Assembly (NCBI RefSeq): GCF_029626105.1
Contig: NZ_JARUBH010000009.1
Location: 1,550,001-1,614,000, forward strand
Length of the DNA: 64,000 bases
Direction: 5' to 3'
Origin: Solwaraspora sp. WMMD792
Lineage (GTDB): Bacteria; Actinomycetota; Actinomycetes; Mycobacteriales; Micromonosporaceae
Positions 54,231 through 63,375 of this stretch are shown here, piece after piece (position 1 is the first letter of the stretch; every line of letters starts with the position of its first letter). The position numbers and the translations under genes are program-made. The notes below the pieces were generated by a model that was given only the letters and a program-made list of their open reading frames with translations, was not told where the DNA came from and did not search any database.

Positions 54231-55484
54231 GTGCATCCGGTTGTCTGGACGGTGCTCGTCACGGTCGCGGCGGCGCTACTCGCGGTGACCGTGGTGGCGA
54301 TCGGCCACCGGGTCGTCCGGCGTCTCGGCCGACGTTCCGTACTGCTCGCCGAGGTCTCGACCCACGCGCACCGGGCGACGCTGGTGGCCGCCACGGTGAC
54401 GGCCATCCAGCTCGCGGTCCGGTTCTCGACCGGCTACGGGGTCGGTGAGCCGTGGCGGCGTACCACCTTGCACTTGCTGGTCCTCGCGATGATCGCGGCG
54501 TGCGCCTGGCTGGTCGGGGCGCTGCTGCTGGCCATGGAGGACACCACGCTGGCCCGGTTCCGCACCGACGTGCCGGACAACCGGCACGCCCGCCGGTTGC
54601 ACACCCAGGTGGTGATGCTGCGCCGGGTCACCATCGCGGTGATCGTCATCCTCACCGTCGGGGTGATGCTGATGACCTTCCCGGCGGTACGCGGTGTCGG
54701 CGCGAGCCTGCTCGCCTCCGCCGGGGTGATCGGTGTGGTCGGCGCGCTGGCCGCGCAGAGCCTGCTGAGCAACGTCATCGCCGGCCTGCAGTTGGCCTTC
54801 AGCGACGCGGTACGCATCGACGACGTCGTGGTGGTCGAGGGCGAGTGGGGCCGGATCGAGGAGTTGACGCTCAGCTACGTGGTGGTGCACATCTGGGACG
54901 ACCGGCGACTGATCCTGCCCACCTCGTACTTCACCACCACGCCGTTCCAGAACTGGACCCGGACCAGGGCCGCGGTGCTCGGCACCGCCGAGTTCGACCT
55001 GGACTGGTCGGTCCCCGTCCAGGCCATGCGCGAGGAACTGCGCCGGCTGGTGGAGGGAACCGAGCTGTGGGACGGCCGGGTCTGCGTGTTGCAGGTGACC
55101 GAGGCGACCGGCGGCACGGTCCGGCTGCGGGCACTGGTCAGCGCCGCTGACTCGCCGAGTCTGTGGGATCTGCGGTGCCAGGTCCGCGAACACCTGGTCA
55201 GGTGGGTCCGCGAACACCGACCGACCGCACTGCCCCGGTGGCGGGCCGAGGTCGGCGACGGGGACAGTCTGCTGGACTGGCTGGACGTGCGGCGCCGGTC
55301 GGCCACCGGCGGGCAGCGCAACGGCCGTCACCCGGTCGCGCCGGTCATGACCACCGCTGCCGGCGGGCACGAGGTACCCGACGACGCCCGGCTGTTCGGC
55401 GGTGACGCCGAGGGCGACGCCCGCGCGTCGGTCTTCGTCGGACCCGAGGAACCCGTCGTTGCTGATCGCCGCCAGCAGGATTGA
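54231..55484 (+). CDS. MscS-family mechanosensitive channel
   Basis: 417 aa. The GTG at 54231 is chosen because AAGGAGGAT (54216-54224) sits just upstream; the GTG at 54213 precedes that site. Three or four transmembrane helices lead into the pore-lining TM3 equivalent (GVGASLLASAGVIGVVGALAAQSLLSN) and a beta domain (DAVRIDDVVVVEGEWGRIEELTLSYVV, given here only by its start DAVRIDDVVVVEG). A polar C-terminal extension of ~70 aa follows. It releases solutes on osmotic downshock. Confidence 0.9.
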   Translation: MHPVVWTVLVTVAAALLAVTVVAIGHRVVRRLGRRSVLLAEVSTHAHRATLVAATVTAIQLAVRFSTGYGVGEPWRRTTLHLLVLAMIAACAWLVGALLLAMEDTTLARFRTDVPDNRHARRLHTQVVMLRRVTIAVIVILTVGVMLMTFPAVRGVGASLLASAGVIGVVGALAAQSLLSNVIAGLQLAFSDAVRIDDVVVVEGEWGRIEELTLSYVVVHIWDDRRLILPTSYFTTTPFQNWTRTRAAVLGTAEFDLDWSVPVQAMREELRRLVEGTELWDGRVCVLQVTEATGGTVRLRALVSAADSPSLWDLRCQVREHLVRWVREHRPTALPRWRAEVGDGDSLLDWLDVRRRSATGGQRNGRHPVAPVMTTAAGGHEVPDDARLFGGDAEGDARASVFVGPEEPVVADRRQQD

Positions 55485-55534
55485 CCGAGGTCCGGGCCGG
55501 GCATAGAGCGGCGAACAGCGGGAAAGGAGGCACC

Positions 55535-55957
55535 ATGGCCGACACTTTGCACCGGCCGCCGGCCGAGCGGTCCACCGCGGAACTCGTGCAGCAGGCCGGT
55601 GAGCAGATATCGCGACTGGTGCGCGACGAACTCGCACTCGCCCGTGCCGAACTGACCGAGAAGGGCAAGCACGCCGGACTTGGTATCGGGCTTTTCGGCG
55701 GTGGCGGGGTCGTCGCGCTCTACGGCCTCGGTGTGCTGATCGCCGCCGGCGTGCTGCTGCTCGCCCAGGCCTGGCCGCCGTGGCTGGCCGCCCTGGCCGT
55801 CGCGGTGCTGCTGTTCCTGGTCGCGGGCGTGCTGGCGCTCGCCGGGCGACGACAGGTCCGTCAGGCGGCGCCGCCGGTGCCGACGGCGGCGGCGGACAGC
55901 GTACGGGCGGACGTGACAGTTCTCGGCGCGGCGATGAAGCGGGGGCGGCAGTCGTGA
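55535..55957 (+). CDS. Phage-holin-like family protein (Phage_holin_3_6 / DUF1469 type)
   Basis: 140 aa, GGAAAGGAGG before the ATG. A helix ELVQQAGEQISRLVRDELALARAE is followed by KGKHAGLGIGLFGGGGV and two hydrophobic helices (about 50-72, 80-102). This family is chromosomal in actinobacteria and is not evidence of a prophage. It starts a coupled set with the DUF3618 and DUF4235 genes. Confidence 0.92.
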   Translation: MADTLHRPPAERSTAELVQQAGEQISRLVRDELALARAELTEKGKHAGLGIGLFGGGGVVALYGLGVLIAAGVLLLAQAWPPWLAALAVAVLLFLVAGVLALAGRRQVRQAAPPVPTAAADSVRADVTVLGAAMKRGRQS

Positions 55958-56262
55958 CATCGCACAACGGCAGGTCCGGCAACGGCACCGGCGATCTCGA
56001 CCTGCTCCGGGCCGAGATCCGGCAGACCCGGGCCGAACTGGGCCAGACGGTGCAGGCGCTGGCTGCGAAGACCGACGTGAAGAGCCGGCTGCGGCTGGGG
56101 GCCGACCGGGCCCGGCTGCGGCTGCGGGATTCGGCCCGTCAGGCGGCGGCCACGGCGCGCCGGCCCGACCGGCGTACCGTCGCGGTCCCGGCACTGGTGG
56201 TGGCCGGCACGGTGGTGACGGTGGTATTGGTGTGGTTGACGAGGAGAGGGAGGCGCGGGTGA
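55954..56262 (+). CDS. DUF3618 family protein
   Basis: 102 aa, GTG start within GTGA of the previous stop. The conserved block DLLRAEIRQTRAELGQTV and AALAAKTDVK-like segment (ALAAKTDVKSRL) define DUF3618. A single hydrophobic helix (VPALVVAGTVVTVVLVWL) sits near the C-terminus. It typically accompanies holin-like and DUF4235 genes. Confidence 0.9.
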   Translation: MTSHNGRSGNGTGDLDLLRAEIRQTRAELGQTVQALAAKTDVKSRLRLGADRARLRLRDSARQAAATARRPDRRTVAVPALVVAGTVVTVVLVWLTRRGRRG

Positions 56263-56531
56263 GCAAACCGGTCAACAAGTTGGCCTACCGACCGGTCGGC
56301 CTGGTGCTCGGCCTGGCGGCGGGTGCCCTGGCCGGGGCGATATTCCGGCAGGTGTGGAAGCTTGCCGCCGGCGACGACGAGGCGCCCAACGCCATCGACG
56401 AGGAGCGTGGTTGGGGCGAGGTGCTGGCCGCGGCCGCACTGCAGGGGGCGATCTTCTCAGTTGTCCGGGCCGCTGTGGACCGCGGCGGCGCGACCGGGGT
56501 GCGCCGGCTCACCGGCCGTTGGCCGTCGTGA
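56259..56531 (+). CDS. DUF4235 family membrane protein
   Basis: 90 aa, GTG start in GTGA overlap with GAGGGAGG upstream. A hydrophobic helix GLVLGLAAGALAGAIFRQVWK and the conserved ERGWGEVLAAAALQGAIF followed by VRAAVDRGGA identify DUF4235. Third gene of the holin-like/DUF3618/DUF4235 operon, which is widespread in actinobacteria and of unknown function. Confidence 0.9.
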   Translation: MSKPVNKLAYRPVGLVLGLAAGALAGAIFRQVWKLAAGDDEAPNAIDEERGWGEVLAAAALQGAIFSVVRAAVDRGGATGVRRLTGRWPS

Positions 56532-56656
56532 GCGCCACCGCTGGTCAGAGGCGCGACGACCCGGCCGGACCGGGCCCGGGCGACGACCAGATTCGGGCAC
56601 GCCACGAGGGCGTGAACGGCGTCTCAGGTCACATGTCGGAGACGTTCGTCAGGTAG
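56528..56656 (+). CDS. Possible 42-aa peptide coupled to the DUF4235 gene
   Basis: A GTG in GTGA overlap with the DUF4235 stop opens a 42-codon frame (VSATAGQRRDDPAGPG...). The product is hydrophilic with no motif. Only the overlap geometry supports it; it could equally be the untranslated end of the operon. Confidence 0.22.
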   Translation: MSATAGQRRDDPAGPGPGDDQIRARHEGVNGVSGHMSETFVR

Positions 56657-56821
56657 GCTGTGCGAAGTTTTTGCGTACGTGGTTTGCTGTCCACGCTGTT
56701 GCGAGACAGCGTGGGTTGAGAGAAGTCCTCCTTCACCGGGGGCCACCTCAGGCGCCGCTGCTCGAAAACGGCCAACCGGCCGCACGGCGTGCTTGGCCGC
56801 CAGTTTCAGAAGGAGATACAC
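56657..56821 (+). promoter_or_regulatory. Promoter and structured 5' leader of the cold-shock gene
   Basis: A TTTTTGCG tract and AT-richer DNA (56665-56690) mark the promoter zone. A perfect 9-bp hairpin (56691-56699 with 56706-56714) follows, and the start codon is more than 100 bp further on, behind AAGGAG. Long folded leaders control cold-shock mRNAs in other bacteria; here the role is inferred. Confidence 0.5.
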
Positions 56822-57025
56822 ATGGCGCAGGGAACCGTGAAGTGGTTCAACGCAGACAAGGGCTTCGGCTTCATCACCGTCGACGGCGGGGGTGCTGACG
56901 TGTTCGTCCACTTCTCGGCCATCCAGACCAGCGGCTACCGCACGCTGGAGGAGAACCAGCGGGTCGAGTTCGAGATCGCCCAGGGCCAGAAGGGTCCGCA
57001 GGCCGAGCAGGTCCGCCCGATCTGA
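56822..57025 (+). CDS. Cold-shock domain protein (CspA family)
   Basis: 67 aa OB-fold. RNP1 KGFGFITV (14-21) and RNP2 VFVHFSAI (27-34) are intact, and the start is fixed by AAGGAG nine bases upstream. It binds single-stranded RNA/DNA as an RNA chaperone. Followed by a very strong terminator. Confidence 0.97.
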   Translation: MAQGTVKWFNADKGFGFITVDGGGADVFVHFSAIQTSGYRTLEENQRVEFEIAQGQKGPQAEQVRPI

Positions 57026-57082
57026 CCTCGGTCGCCGGTGCCGTCCGGCGGTCGGGCTGGCACCGACCCGCGAAGGTCGTGA

Positions 57083-57122
57083 CGAGGGCCCCGTTGTTCC
57101 GGCCGGAACAACGGGGCCCTCG
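57083..57122 (+). terminator. Strong terminator after the cold-shock gene
   Basis: A 20-bp perfect palindromic stem (57083-57102 with 57103-57122), AT-containing centre GTTGTTCCGGCCGGAACAAC. It also lies between two convergent genes. Confidence 0.88.
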
Positions 57123-57175
57123 CTCGTGCGCGACTGGGCCCCTGCCCCTGCCCGTGCGCAGCGCCGGGCGGCGGG

Positions 57176-58159
57176 TCACCACCGGTGGTGCACCTGCGGC
57201 CGGACCAGGTCGTCGTAGACCTCCCGCACCGCCCGCTGGGTGGCGTCGTCCAGCGGGGTGAGCTCCGCGGCCGCCGCGTTCCCTTTCGCCTGGGCCGGGT
57301 TGCGGGCACCGGGGATCGCCACCGTCACCCCGGGCTGGTCCAGGATCCAGCGCAACGCGAACTGGGCCATGGTGGCCTGCGGCGGTACCAGCGGGGCGAG
57401 CCGACGCACGGCGGCCAACCCGGTGTGGAAATCGACCCCGGAGAACGTCTCACCGACGTCGAAGGCCGAGCCGTCCCGGTTGAAGGTGCGGTGGTCGTCG
57501 GCGGCGAAGCTGGTGTTCTCGTCGTACCGGCCGGAGAGCAGGCCACTGGCCAGCGGTACCCGGGCGATGATCCCGACCCCGGCGGCGGCAGCGGCCGGCA
57601 GCACCCGCTCCAGGGGCTTGAGCCGCAACGCGTTGAGGATGATCTGCACGCTGGCCACGCCCGGCCGGGCGATCGCGGCCAGTGCCTCGTCGACCGTCTC
57701 CACGCTCACGCCGTACGCGGCGATCCGCTGCTCGGCGACGAGGGTGTCCAGCGCGTCGTAGACCGCGTCGGTGCGCAGCACCTCGGTCGGCGGGCAGTGC
57801 AGCTGGACCAGGTCGAGGCGGTCCACCCCGAGGTTCGCCCGGGACCGGTCGGTCCAGGCCCGGAAGTTGTCCAGCACGTACGCGGACGGGTGCTGCGCTA
57901 CCCGACGTCCCATCTTGGTGGCGACGAACAGATCGTCGCCGGCCGACTCCCGCAAGAACCGGCCGATGATCCGTTCGCTGCGCCCGTCGCCGTACACGTC
58001 GGCGGTGTCCAGGAAGGTGGTGCCGGCCTCGACGGCGGCGGTGAGCGTCGCCGCCGCCTCGTCCTCGGTGACCGTCCCCCAGTCGGCGCCGAGCTGCCAG
58101 GCACCCAGACCGATTGCCCCTACCGTGCGGCCGAGCCGCGGAAACGTACGCTTGTCCAC
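57176..58159 (-). CDS. Aldo/keto reductase
   Basis: 327 aa, GTG start. The (alpha/beta)8 AKR tetrad is visible: Asp and Tyr in FLDTADVYGDGRSE (near 49-55), Lys in VATKMGRR near 81, His in LVQLHCPP near 120. AIPGARNPAQA near 285 holds the NADPH phosphate. It reduces carbonyls; the subgroup resembles YghZ/Tas-like general AKRs. It is divergent from the adenosine deaminase gene. Confidence 0.93.
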   Translation of the reverse strand: MDKRTFPRLGRTVGAIGLGAWQLGADWGTVTEDEAAATLTAAVEAGTTFLDTADVYGDGRSERIIGRFLRESAGDDLFVATKMGRRVAQHPSAYVLDNFRAWTDRSRANLGVDRLDLVQLHCPPTEVLRTDAVYDALDTLVAEQRIAAYGVSVETVDEALAAIARPGVASVQIILNALRLKPLERVLPAAAAAGVGIIARVPLASGLLSGRYDENTSFAADDHRTFNRDGSAFDVGETFSGVDFHTGLAAVRRLAPLVPPQATMAQFALRWILDQPGVTVAIPGARNPAQAKGNAAAAELTPLDDATQRAVREVYDDLVRPQVHHRW

Positions 58160-58252
58160 CGGGCGAGCCTAGACGACCGCCCGAACGGTACGCTCGGCGC
58201 AGCCGGGCCCCCGCCGGGGATGTCCGTTTCCCCGAGGAGGTCGAACGCCACG

Positions 58253-59317
58253 GTGAGCCAGCAACCGTCGTCTCCGCCCACGCTGTCGGAGGCTCCGCCC
58301 GTACTGTCGGACTTCATCGCCGGGCTGCCGAAAGTCGAGTTGCACGTGCACCATGTCGGGTCGGCGTCGCCGCGGATCGTCGCCGAGCTGGCCCAGCGGC
58401 ACGAGGGGCGGTCCCCGGTCCCCGCCGACGAGGCCGCGTTGGCCGACTACTTCGTGTTCCGCGACTTCGCCCATTTCGTCGAGATCTACCTGAGCGTGGT
58501 CGATCTGGTCCGCGACGACGAGGATGTCTGGGTGCTCACCCACGAGGTGGCCCGCGAGTTGGCCGCCCAGCAGGTCCGGTACGCCGAGCTGACGGTGACG
58601 CCGTACTCGCACGTACGGCGCGGCATTCCCGCGCCCGCGTTCTGCGCGGCGATCGAGGACGCCCGGCGACGGGCCCGCGCCGACTTCGGCATCGAGCTGC
58701 GCTGGTGTTTCGACATACCGGGGGAGGCAGGGCTGCCGGCGGCCGAGGAGACGCTGCGGATCTGCCTCGACGAGGCCCCGGACGGTCTGATCAGTTTCGG
58801 TCTGGGTGGGCCGGAGATCGGCGTCCCCCGGCCCCAGTTCAAGCCGTACTTCGACCAGGCCCGGGCGGCCGGGCTGCATTCGGTGCCGCACGCTGGCGAG
58901 ACCACCGGGCCGGAGACGGTCTGGGACGCGCTGCGCGAGCTGGGCGCCGAACGGATCGGCCACGGCACGTCCAGCGTGCGGGACCCGGAGCTGATGGCGT
59001 TCCTGGCGGAGCGGCGGATTCCGCTGGAGGTGTGCCCGACGTCCAACCTGCGCACCGGTGCGGTGCCGCAACTGTCCGCGCACCCGCTCGCCGACATGGT
59101 CGCCGCCGGCCTGCTGGTGACGATCAACTCCGACGACCCACCGATGTTCGGCACCAGCCTCAACCAGGAGTACGCGGTGGCCGCGTCCCTGCTGCAGGCC
59201 GGCCCGCAGCAACTCGCCGGCCTGGCCCGCGACGCGGTGACCGCCTCGTTCCTGCCCGCCACCGAGCAGCGGCGGCTGCGGGACGAGATCGACGGCTACC
59301 TGGCGTCGGCCGGCTGA
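58253..59317 (+). CDS. add: Adenosine deaminase
   Basis: 354 aa from GTG 58253, chosen for GAGGAGG 13 bases upstream; an ATG at 58220 precedes that site. The metal-dependent amidohydrolase barrel has HVHHVGSASP near residue 30 (HxH), HAGET near 214, GHGTS near 240 and NSDDPPMFG near 290 (the metal Asp). VGSASP instead of DGSL/GCL marks the actinobacterial Add/Adal-like subgroup. It deaminates adenosine or a modified adenosine. Confidence 0.9.
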   Translation: MSQQPSSPPTLSEAPPVLSDFIAGLPKVELHVHHVGSASPRIVAELAQRHEGRSPVPADEAALADYFVFRDFAHFVEIYLSVVDLVRDDEDVWVLTHEVARELAAQQVRYAELTVTPYSHVRRGIPAPAFCAAIEDARRRARADFGIELRWCFDIPGEAGLPAAEETLRICLDEAPDGLISFGLGGPEIGVPRPQFKPYFDQARAAGLHSVPHAGETTGPETVWDALRELGAERIGHGTSSVRDPELMAFLAERRIPLEVCPTSNLRTGAVPQLSAHPLADMVAAGLLVTINSDDPPMFGTSLNQEYAVAASLLQAGPQQLAGLARDAVTASFLPATEQRRLRDEIDGYLASAG

Positions 59318-59335
59318 GCCGCCGCCTGCGCCGGG

Positions 59336-59713
59336 CTATCTACTGGCGCAGGTCGCGTAGCCCGGGTCCTGCCAGCAGGCGAGGACCGCGACCACCAGCG
59401 CGGCGATCACCGCCACCCAGCGCAGCACCTGCCGCGCGGTGATCGGCGTGGCTCCGTCCTCGTCGACGGTGGGTGACCCAGCTGGCGGTGACCCGACGGC
59501 GTACGTACCCGACGGTGGCTCAGCGGCCGGCGGTGGCGCAGCGGCTGACGGTGACACGTCGACCTGCCTCTGTCCAGGGTGGGCGCGCGGCGGGACATCG
59601 GTGTTGGGGGACCGGGCCCCGCCGCGCGCAAGCGTCCCTGGACTGGGGATTCGGGACGGTACTGCGGGTGAGTCGTCCAGGAACGCCGATGGGTTCGGAG
59701 CAGATGCTGCCAT
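59336..59713 (-). CDS. Pro-rich single-pass membrane protein
   Basis: 125 aa. The first ~85 residues are Pro/Ser/Ala/Gly-rich and disordered. A transmembrane helix (VLRWVAVIAALVVAVLACW) is followed by a short Cys-containing end (DPGYATCASR), giving two Cys on the far side. The coding character is good but the ribosome site is weak. It resembles many tail-anchored actinobacterial proteins of unknown role. Confidence 0.6.
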   Translation of the reverse strand: MAASAPNPSAFLDDSPAVPSRIPSPGTLARGGARSPNTDVPPRAHPGQRQVDVSPSAAAPPPAAEPPSGTYAVGSPPAGSPTVDEDGATPITARQVLRWVAVIAALVVAVLACWQDPGYATCASR

Positions 59714-59794
59714 CCGGCGCGGGGCGCGCGGAACGACGTTAACCCAGACCTAAGGAATACTTGTGCCGGCGAAGACCCGGCCGTGATCTGCCGG

Positions 59795-61219
59795 TCAGCG
59801 CGGCGTAGGCCGGCGACGGGTGCGGCCCCGCTCCCGCTCCCGGTCGCGTTCCCGGGCCAGCCGGCCGACCAGCCCGAACCGGCTCACCGGGCGGGGCGGG
59901 GCGGCCTCGGCGTCGGCGAGCAGCATCACCACGCTCGCCCCACCGAGCCGCGCCCGGTCCAGGCTGACCGACCCGTTCGCCTGCAACGCCACCCGGCGGG
60001 CGATGTCCAGGCCGAGTCCGGTGGAGCCCTGGTCGCTGGCCCCGCGCCGCAGCGCCCGGTCCGGGTTGGCGATGCCCGGCCCGGCGTCGTCGACCCGGAT
60101 CGCCACGTACCCGTCCCGGCGGGACACCGCCACCTCGAACGCGGTGCCCTGCGGCGTGTACCGGAACACGTTGCCGAGCACCGCGTCGAGCGCGGCCGCC
60201 AGCTCGGCCCGGGGCACCGGCACCGGGGTCCGCAGCTGCGCGCCGATCACGTTGTACGGCCGGTTCTGGTCGCCGGCCAACGCCGACCAGAAGACCATCC
60301 GGTCGCGAACCACCTCGGCGACGTCGCAGCTGCCCTGGCCGACCTCCTGGGTGACCGTCTTGCGGGTCGTGTTGATCAGAACGTCGACCTCGCCCTCCAG
60401 GGTGACGATCGCCTGACGGATCCGGCGGATCGTCCGTCGCCGGTCCAGCTCGGCCTCACTGAACGAGCCGACGCTGGTGTCGTCGGAGTCGAGCGCGTCG
60501 GCGTCCAGCCGCAGTACGGTCAGCGGGGTGCGTAGCCGGTGGGACAGGTCGGCGACGAGTTCACGTTCGTCGGTACGGGAGGTGACCAGCCGGTCCGCCA
60601 TCCGGTTGAAGGCGTACCCGGCCTCGGCCAGCTCGCGTGGCCCGTCCGGCTGGATGCGTACCGCCAGATCTCCGTCACCGACCGCCATCGCCGCGTCGAC
60701 CAGCCCTTTCGCCGCGGCGACGGCGCGCGCGGCGATCCGGTCCACGACGATGACCGAGCAGACGACCAGACCCGCGGCGATGCCGCCCAGCAGCAGCCAG
60801 GTGCCGGCCGCACCCCGGTTGAGCTCGCCGTCGGCGACGAAGACCTCGACGACGGTGACCGCGTCACCGACCGTGACCGGCTCCAGGTGCAGCACCCCGC
60901 CGTCGGTCGCCACCACCGTCGGCCCGGTGCCGGCGGCGGCCTCGGTGACCTGCTGGCTGGTCGCCCGTACGGTGCCGGCCAGTTCGAGCCCGTGCACCAC
61001 CGGCTGCCGGTCGGCGCTCTCGCCGAGACCGGCCACGGCCCGGCGGACCCCCTCCGGGTCGTTGCTGACCGCCAACGCGCCGCGCACCACCGCGGCACGC
61101 CGGGCCGCGTCGGCCAGTGCCTGCTCGCGGGTCTCCCGCTGCAGCTGCAGGCCGAGCGGGATCAGGAAGACCAACGCGATGATCGATGCCATGCCGGCCC
61201 CGAGGTAGGCCAGCGCCAA
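59795..61219 (-). CDS. Sensor histidine kinase
   Basis: 474 aa from a TTG three bases after the response-regulator stop; ATG 61192 is a shorter option. TM1 (about 8-25), an extracytoplasmic region, TM2 (about 141-162), then a HAMP region. The H-box SHRLRTPL has phosphorylated His227. An insert with cysteine lies between H and N boxes, then LGNVFRYTP (N box), DDAGPGI (G1) and STGLGLDIAR (G2). The C-terminal ~35 residues are a strikingly Arg/Glu-rich run. It partners the adjacent regulator. Confidence 0.9.
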   Translation of the reverse strand: MALAYLGAGMASIIALVFLIPLGLQLQRETREQALADAARRAAVVRGALAVSNDPEGVRRAVAGLGESADRQPVVHGLELAGTVRATSQQVTEAAAGTGPTVVATDGGVLHLEPVTVGDAVTVVEVFVADGELNRGAAGTWLLLGGIAAGLVVCSVIVVDRIAARAVAAAKGLVDAAMAVGDGDLAVRIQPDGPRELAEAGYAFNRMADRLVTSRTDERELVADLSHRLRTPLTVLRLDADALDSDDTSVGSFSEAELDRRRTIRRIRQAIVTLEGEVDVLINTTRKTVTQEVGQGSCDVAEVVRDRMVFWSALAGDQNRPYNVIGAQLRTPVPVPRAELAAALDAVLGNVFRYTPQGTAFEVAVSRRDGYVAIRVDDAGPGIANPDRALRRGASDQGSTGLGLDIARRVALQANGSVSLDRARLGGASVVMLLADAEAAPPRPVSRFGLVGRLARERDRERERGRTRRRPTPR

Positions 61220-61221
61220 CC

Positions 61222-61911
61222 TCAGTCCGGTACCACCAGCCGGAAGCCGACCCCCCGCACGGTGCGCAGGTAGCGCGGCTTCGCTGCGGATTCGCCCATT
61301 TTGCGGCGAAGCCAGTAAAGATGCACGTCGATGGTCTGGTCCTCGCCGACCGACGGCTGCCGCCATACCTCCTCCAACAGCTCCCGGCGGGACACTACCC
61401 GACCTGGGCGGGCGGCCAGATAGGCCAGCAGGTCGAACTCCTTGCGGGTCAGCGCCAGGGCCTCGCCGTCCAGCGTGGCGCTGCGTTCGCCGACGTCGAC
61501 CCGCAGCCCACCCACCTGGTGCACGGCGGGCGGCACCGACCGGCTCGCCCGGCCGGCCCGGCGCAGCACCGTGGTGATCCGGGCGTCCAGATGCGCACCG
61601 GTGAACGGCTTGACCATGTAGTCGTCGGCACCGGCCCGCAGCAGCCGGACGATCGCCTGCTCGTCGTCGCGGGCGGTGGCGATGATGATCGGCACGTCGG
61701 TGATGCCGCGCAGCATCCGCAACGCGTCCGACCCGTCCAGGTCCGGCAGACCCAGGTCGAGAACCACCAGGTCGGGGGTTTCCGCGGCGACCCGGCGTAA
61801 CGCGTCCAGGGCGGTGCCGACCGCATGGACCGCGTGCCCGCGGTCGGCCAGCGAGCGCAACATGGCGCCGCGCACAACGTGGTCGTCTTCGACCAGGAGC
61901 ACCGTAGCCAC
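61222..61911 (-). CDS. OmpR/PhoB-family response regulator
   Basis: 229 aa. The receiver domain has VEDD at 8-10, the phospho-acceptor Asp52 (VVLDLGLPD), Thr/Ser in IIIATARDD and Lys in YMVKPF. The C-terminal winged helix (about 130-229) has the RRELLEEVW and VHLYWLRRKMG recognition segments. Co-transcribed with the histidine kinase downstream. No target site could be identified in the window. Confidence 0.95.
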   Translation of the reverse strand: MATVLLVEDDHVVRGAMLRSLADRGHAVHAVGTALDALRRVAAETPDLVVLDLGLPDLDGSDALRMLRGITDVPIIIATARDDEQAIVRLLRAGADDYMVKPFTGAHLDARITTVLRRAGRASRSVPPAVHQVGGLRVDVGERSATLDGEALALTRKEFDLLAYLAARPGRVVSRRELLEEVWRQPSVGEDQTIDVHLYWLRRKMGESAAKPRYLRTVRGVGFRLVVPD

Positions 61912-62034
61912 CTCACGACCGTACTGCCCCTGGCAAGTCGGTGGTGACCGCGGCCACCGCGCACGGTGGCGCAGTCCGACGTACGCCGCGGTCCGGTCGA
62001 CGCCGATCGCTGAGTCGCCGCTGCCGACGATGAC

Positions 62035-63177
62035 TCAGGGCAGCCGCAACACCCAGCGGTACGCCTGCACCAGCCCGGTGTCGAAGCCGGCCGCCGACCC
62101 CCACAGGAAGATCCGGAACCGCCGGTACATCGGCTCCCCCCAGCGCTGCACCACCTCGTCCCGGGCGAGGTCCAGCCGCCGGGCCCATTCCCGGCAGGTC
62201 AGGTAGTAGTTGTGCCGGTCGTCGGCGATGCTGCACAGCTCGAACGGGGAGCGGGCGACGTGCCGCAGGTACTGGTGCAGCAGCAGCGGCGCCGACCGGC
62301 CCGGATAGATGTAGCGCTTCATGAACGCCGACGCGACGTGCTTGCGCCGCATCGCCAGCGCGTCGAGGTAGACCCGCCCGCCGGGCCTGAGCAGCTCCGC
62401 GTACTTGCGCAGGCTGCGGCGGTAGTCCGGCAGGTGCTCGGTCACCCCCATGTTGACGATCGCGTCGTAGCGACGCTCGTCGGTGAAGCCGAAGATGTGC
62501 TGCCGCACCACCCGTACGTCGAGTTGTTCCCGCTCGAACAGGTCGACGAGGTAGCGTTCCGACTCCTTGGACAGGGTCGTGGTGGTCACCTCGATGCCGT
62601 GCCTGGCCGCGTGTTCGGCGAACGCACCCCAGCCACCGCCGACCTCCAGCACCCGGTCACCCGGCTTGACCCCGATCGCCTCCAGTGCCAGGTCCATCTT
62701 GCGGGTCATCGCGTCCTCGAGCGGCTCGTCGTCGGCGGCGAACACCCCCTCCGTGTAGCAGCGGTGCCGGGTGTCGAGGAAGGTCAGGAAGAACTCCGAC
62801 TCCGAGTCGTAGTGGTGGGAGATCGCCCGCCGGTCGTCCTCCCGCCGGCCGCGCAGCAGCCCGGTGAAGACGCCGGAGAACCGGGCCACCGGATGCAGAT
62901 CGGTGAAGAACGCCCGCATCCGCAGCGCGGCGGACAGGTCACCCTCGACGTCCAGCCAGCCCTGCAGGTACGCCACGGCGACCGCGAACTGGTCCAACGC
63001 GGCCAGCGCTCGGGCGCCACGGGGGTGGCGTACGGCGATGGTGAACTGCGGATCGCCCGGGCCGAAGCGGTGCTCTATCCCGGCGACGTCCAGTACGGCG
63101 AACGGCACCGGCCGCCGGCTGGCGAAGAATGAGTCGTATCGGCGCCGCAGAGCGCCGACCATGTCGGTGGCAGCCAC
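62035..63177 (-). CDS. Cyclopropane-fatty-acid synthase-like SAM methyltransferase
   Basis: 380 aa from GTG 63177 (ATG 63162 is an alternative). The family start FTIAVRHPRGARAL and ISHHYDSESEFFLTFLD near 120 precede the SAM site VLEVGGGWGAFAEHAA near 175. NMGVTEHLPD replaces the usual SVGMFEH/E motif, and LHQYLRHVARSPFEL is further down. CFA-type enzymes methylate or cyclopropanate unsaturated acyl chains of phospholipids; the altered active-site stretch leaves the exact reaction open. Confidence 0.85.
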   Translation of the reverse strand: MAATDMVGALRRRYDSFFASRRPVPFAVLDVAGIEHRFGPGDPQFTIAVRHPRGARALAALDQFAVAVAYLQGWLDVEGDLSAALRMRAFFTDLHPVARFSGVFTGLLRGRREDDRRAISHHYDSESEFFLTFLDTRHRCYTEGVFAADDEPLEDAMTRKMDLALEAIGVKPGDRVLEVGGGWGAFAEHAARHGIEVTTTTLSKESERYLVDLFEREQLDVRVVRQHIFGFTDERRYDAIVNMGVTEHLPDYRRSLRKYAELLRPGGRVYLDALAMRRKHVASAFMKRYIYPGRSAPLLLHQYLRHVARSPFELCSIADDRHNYYLTCREWARRLDLARDEVVQRWGEPMYRRFRIFLWGSAAGFDTGLVQAYRWVLRLP

Positions 63178-63375
63178 GGCGTCAATCTAACGCCGGAACC
63201 GGGTTGACGTCAGGCGTTGCAACAGGACCGACACCCGGTCACGCCGACGGGGGGCGATAGCATCATGGCCGGCCGGGCCCGCCCCGGCTACCGGAGCACC
63301 GTCGCCGGCCCGTGCCGGACCACCGATCCACCGAGCCACCGTACGTACCGATTCATCGACCGTGAGGAGTCCGTC

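Noticed and set aside
55535-55957. Prophage indicated by a holin-like gene
   Set aside because: This holin-like family is chromosomal in actinobacteria and occurs here in its usual operon with DUF3618 and DUF4235; no other phage genes are present.
63181-63375. T-box riboswitch before thrS
   Set aside because: No T-box sequence or specifier/antiterminator arrangement could be recognised.
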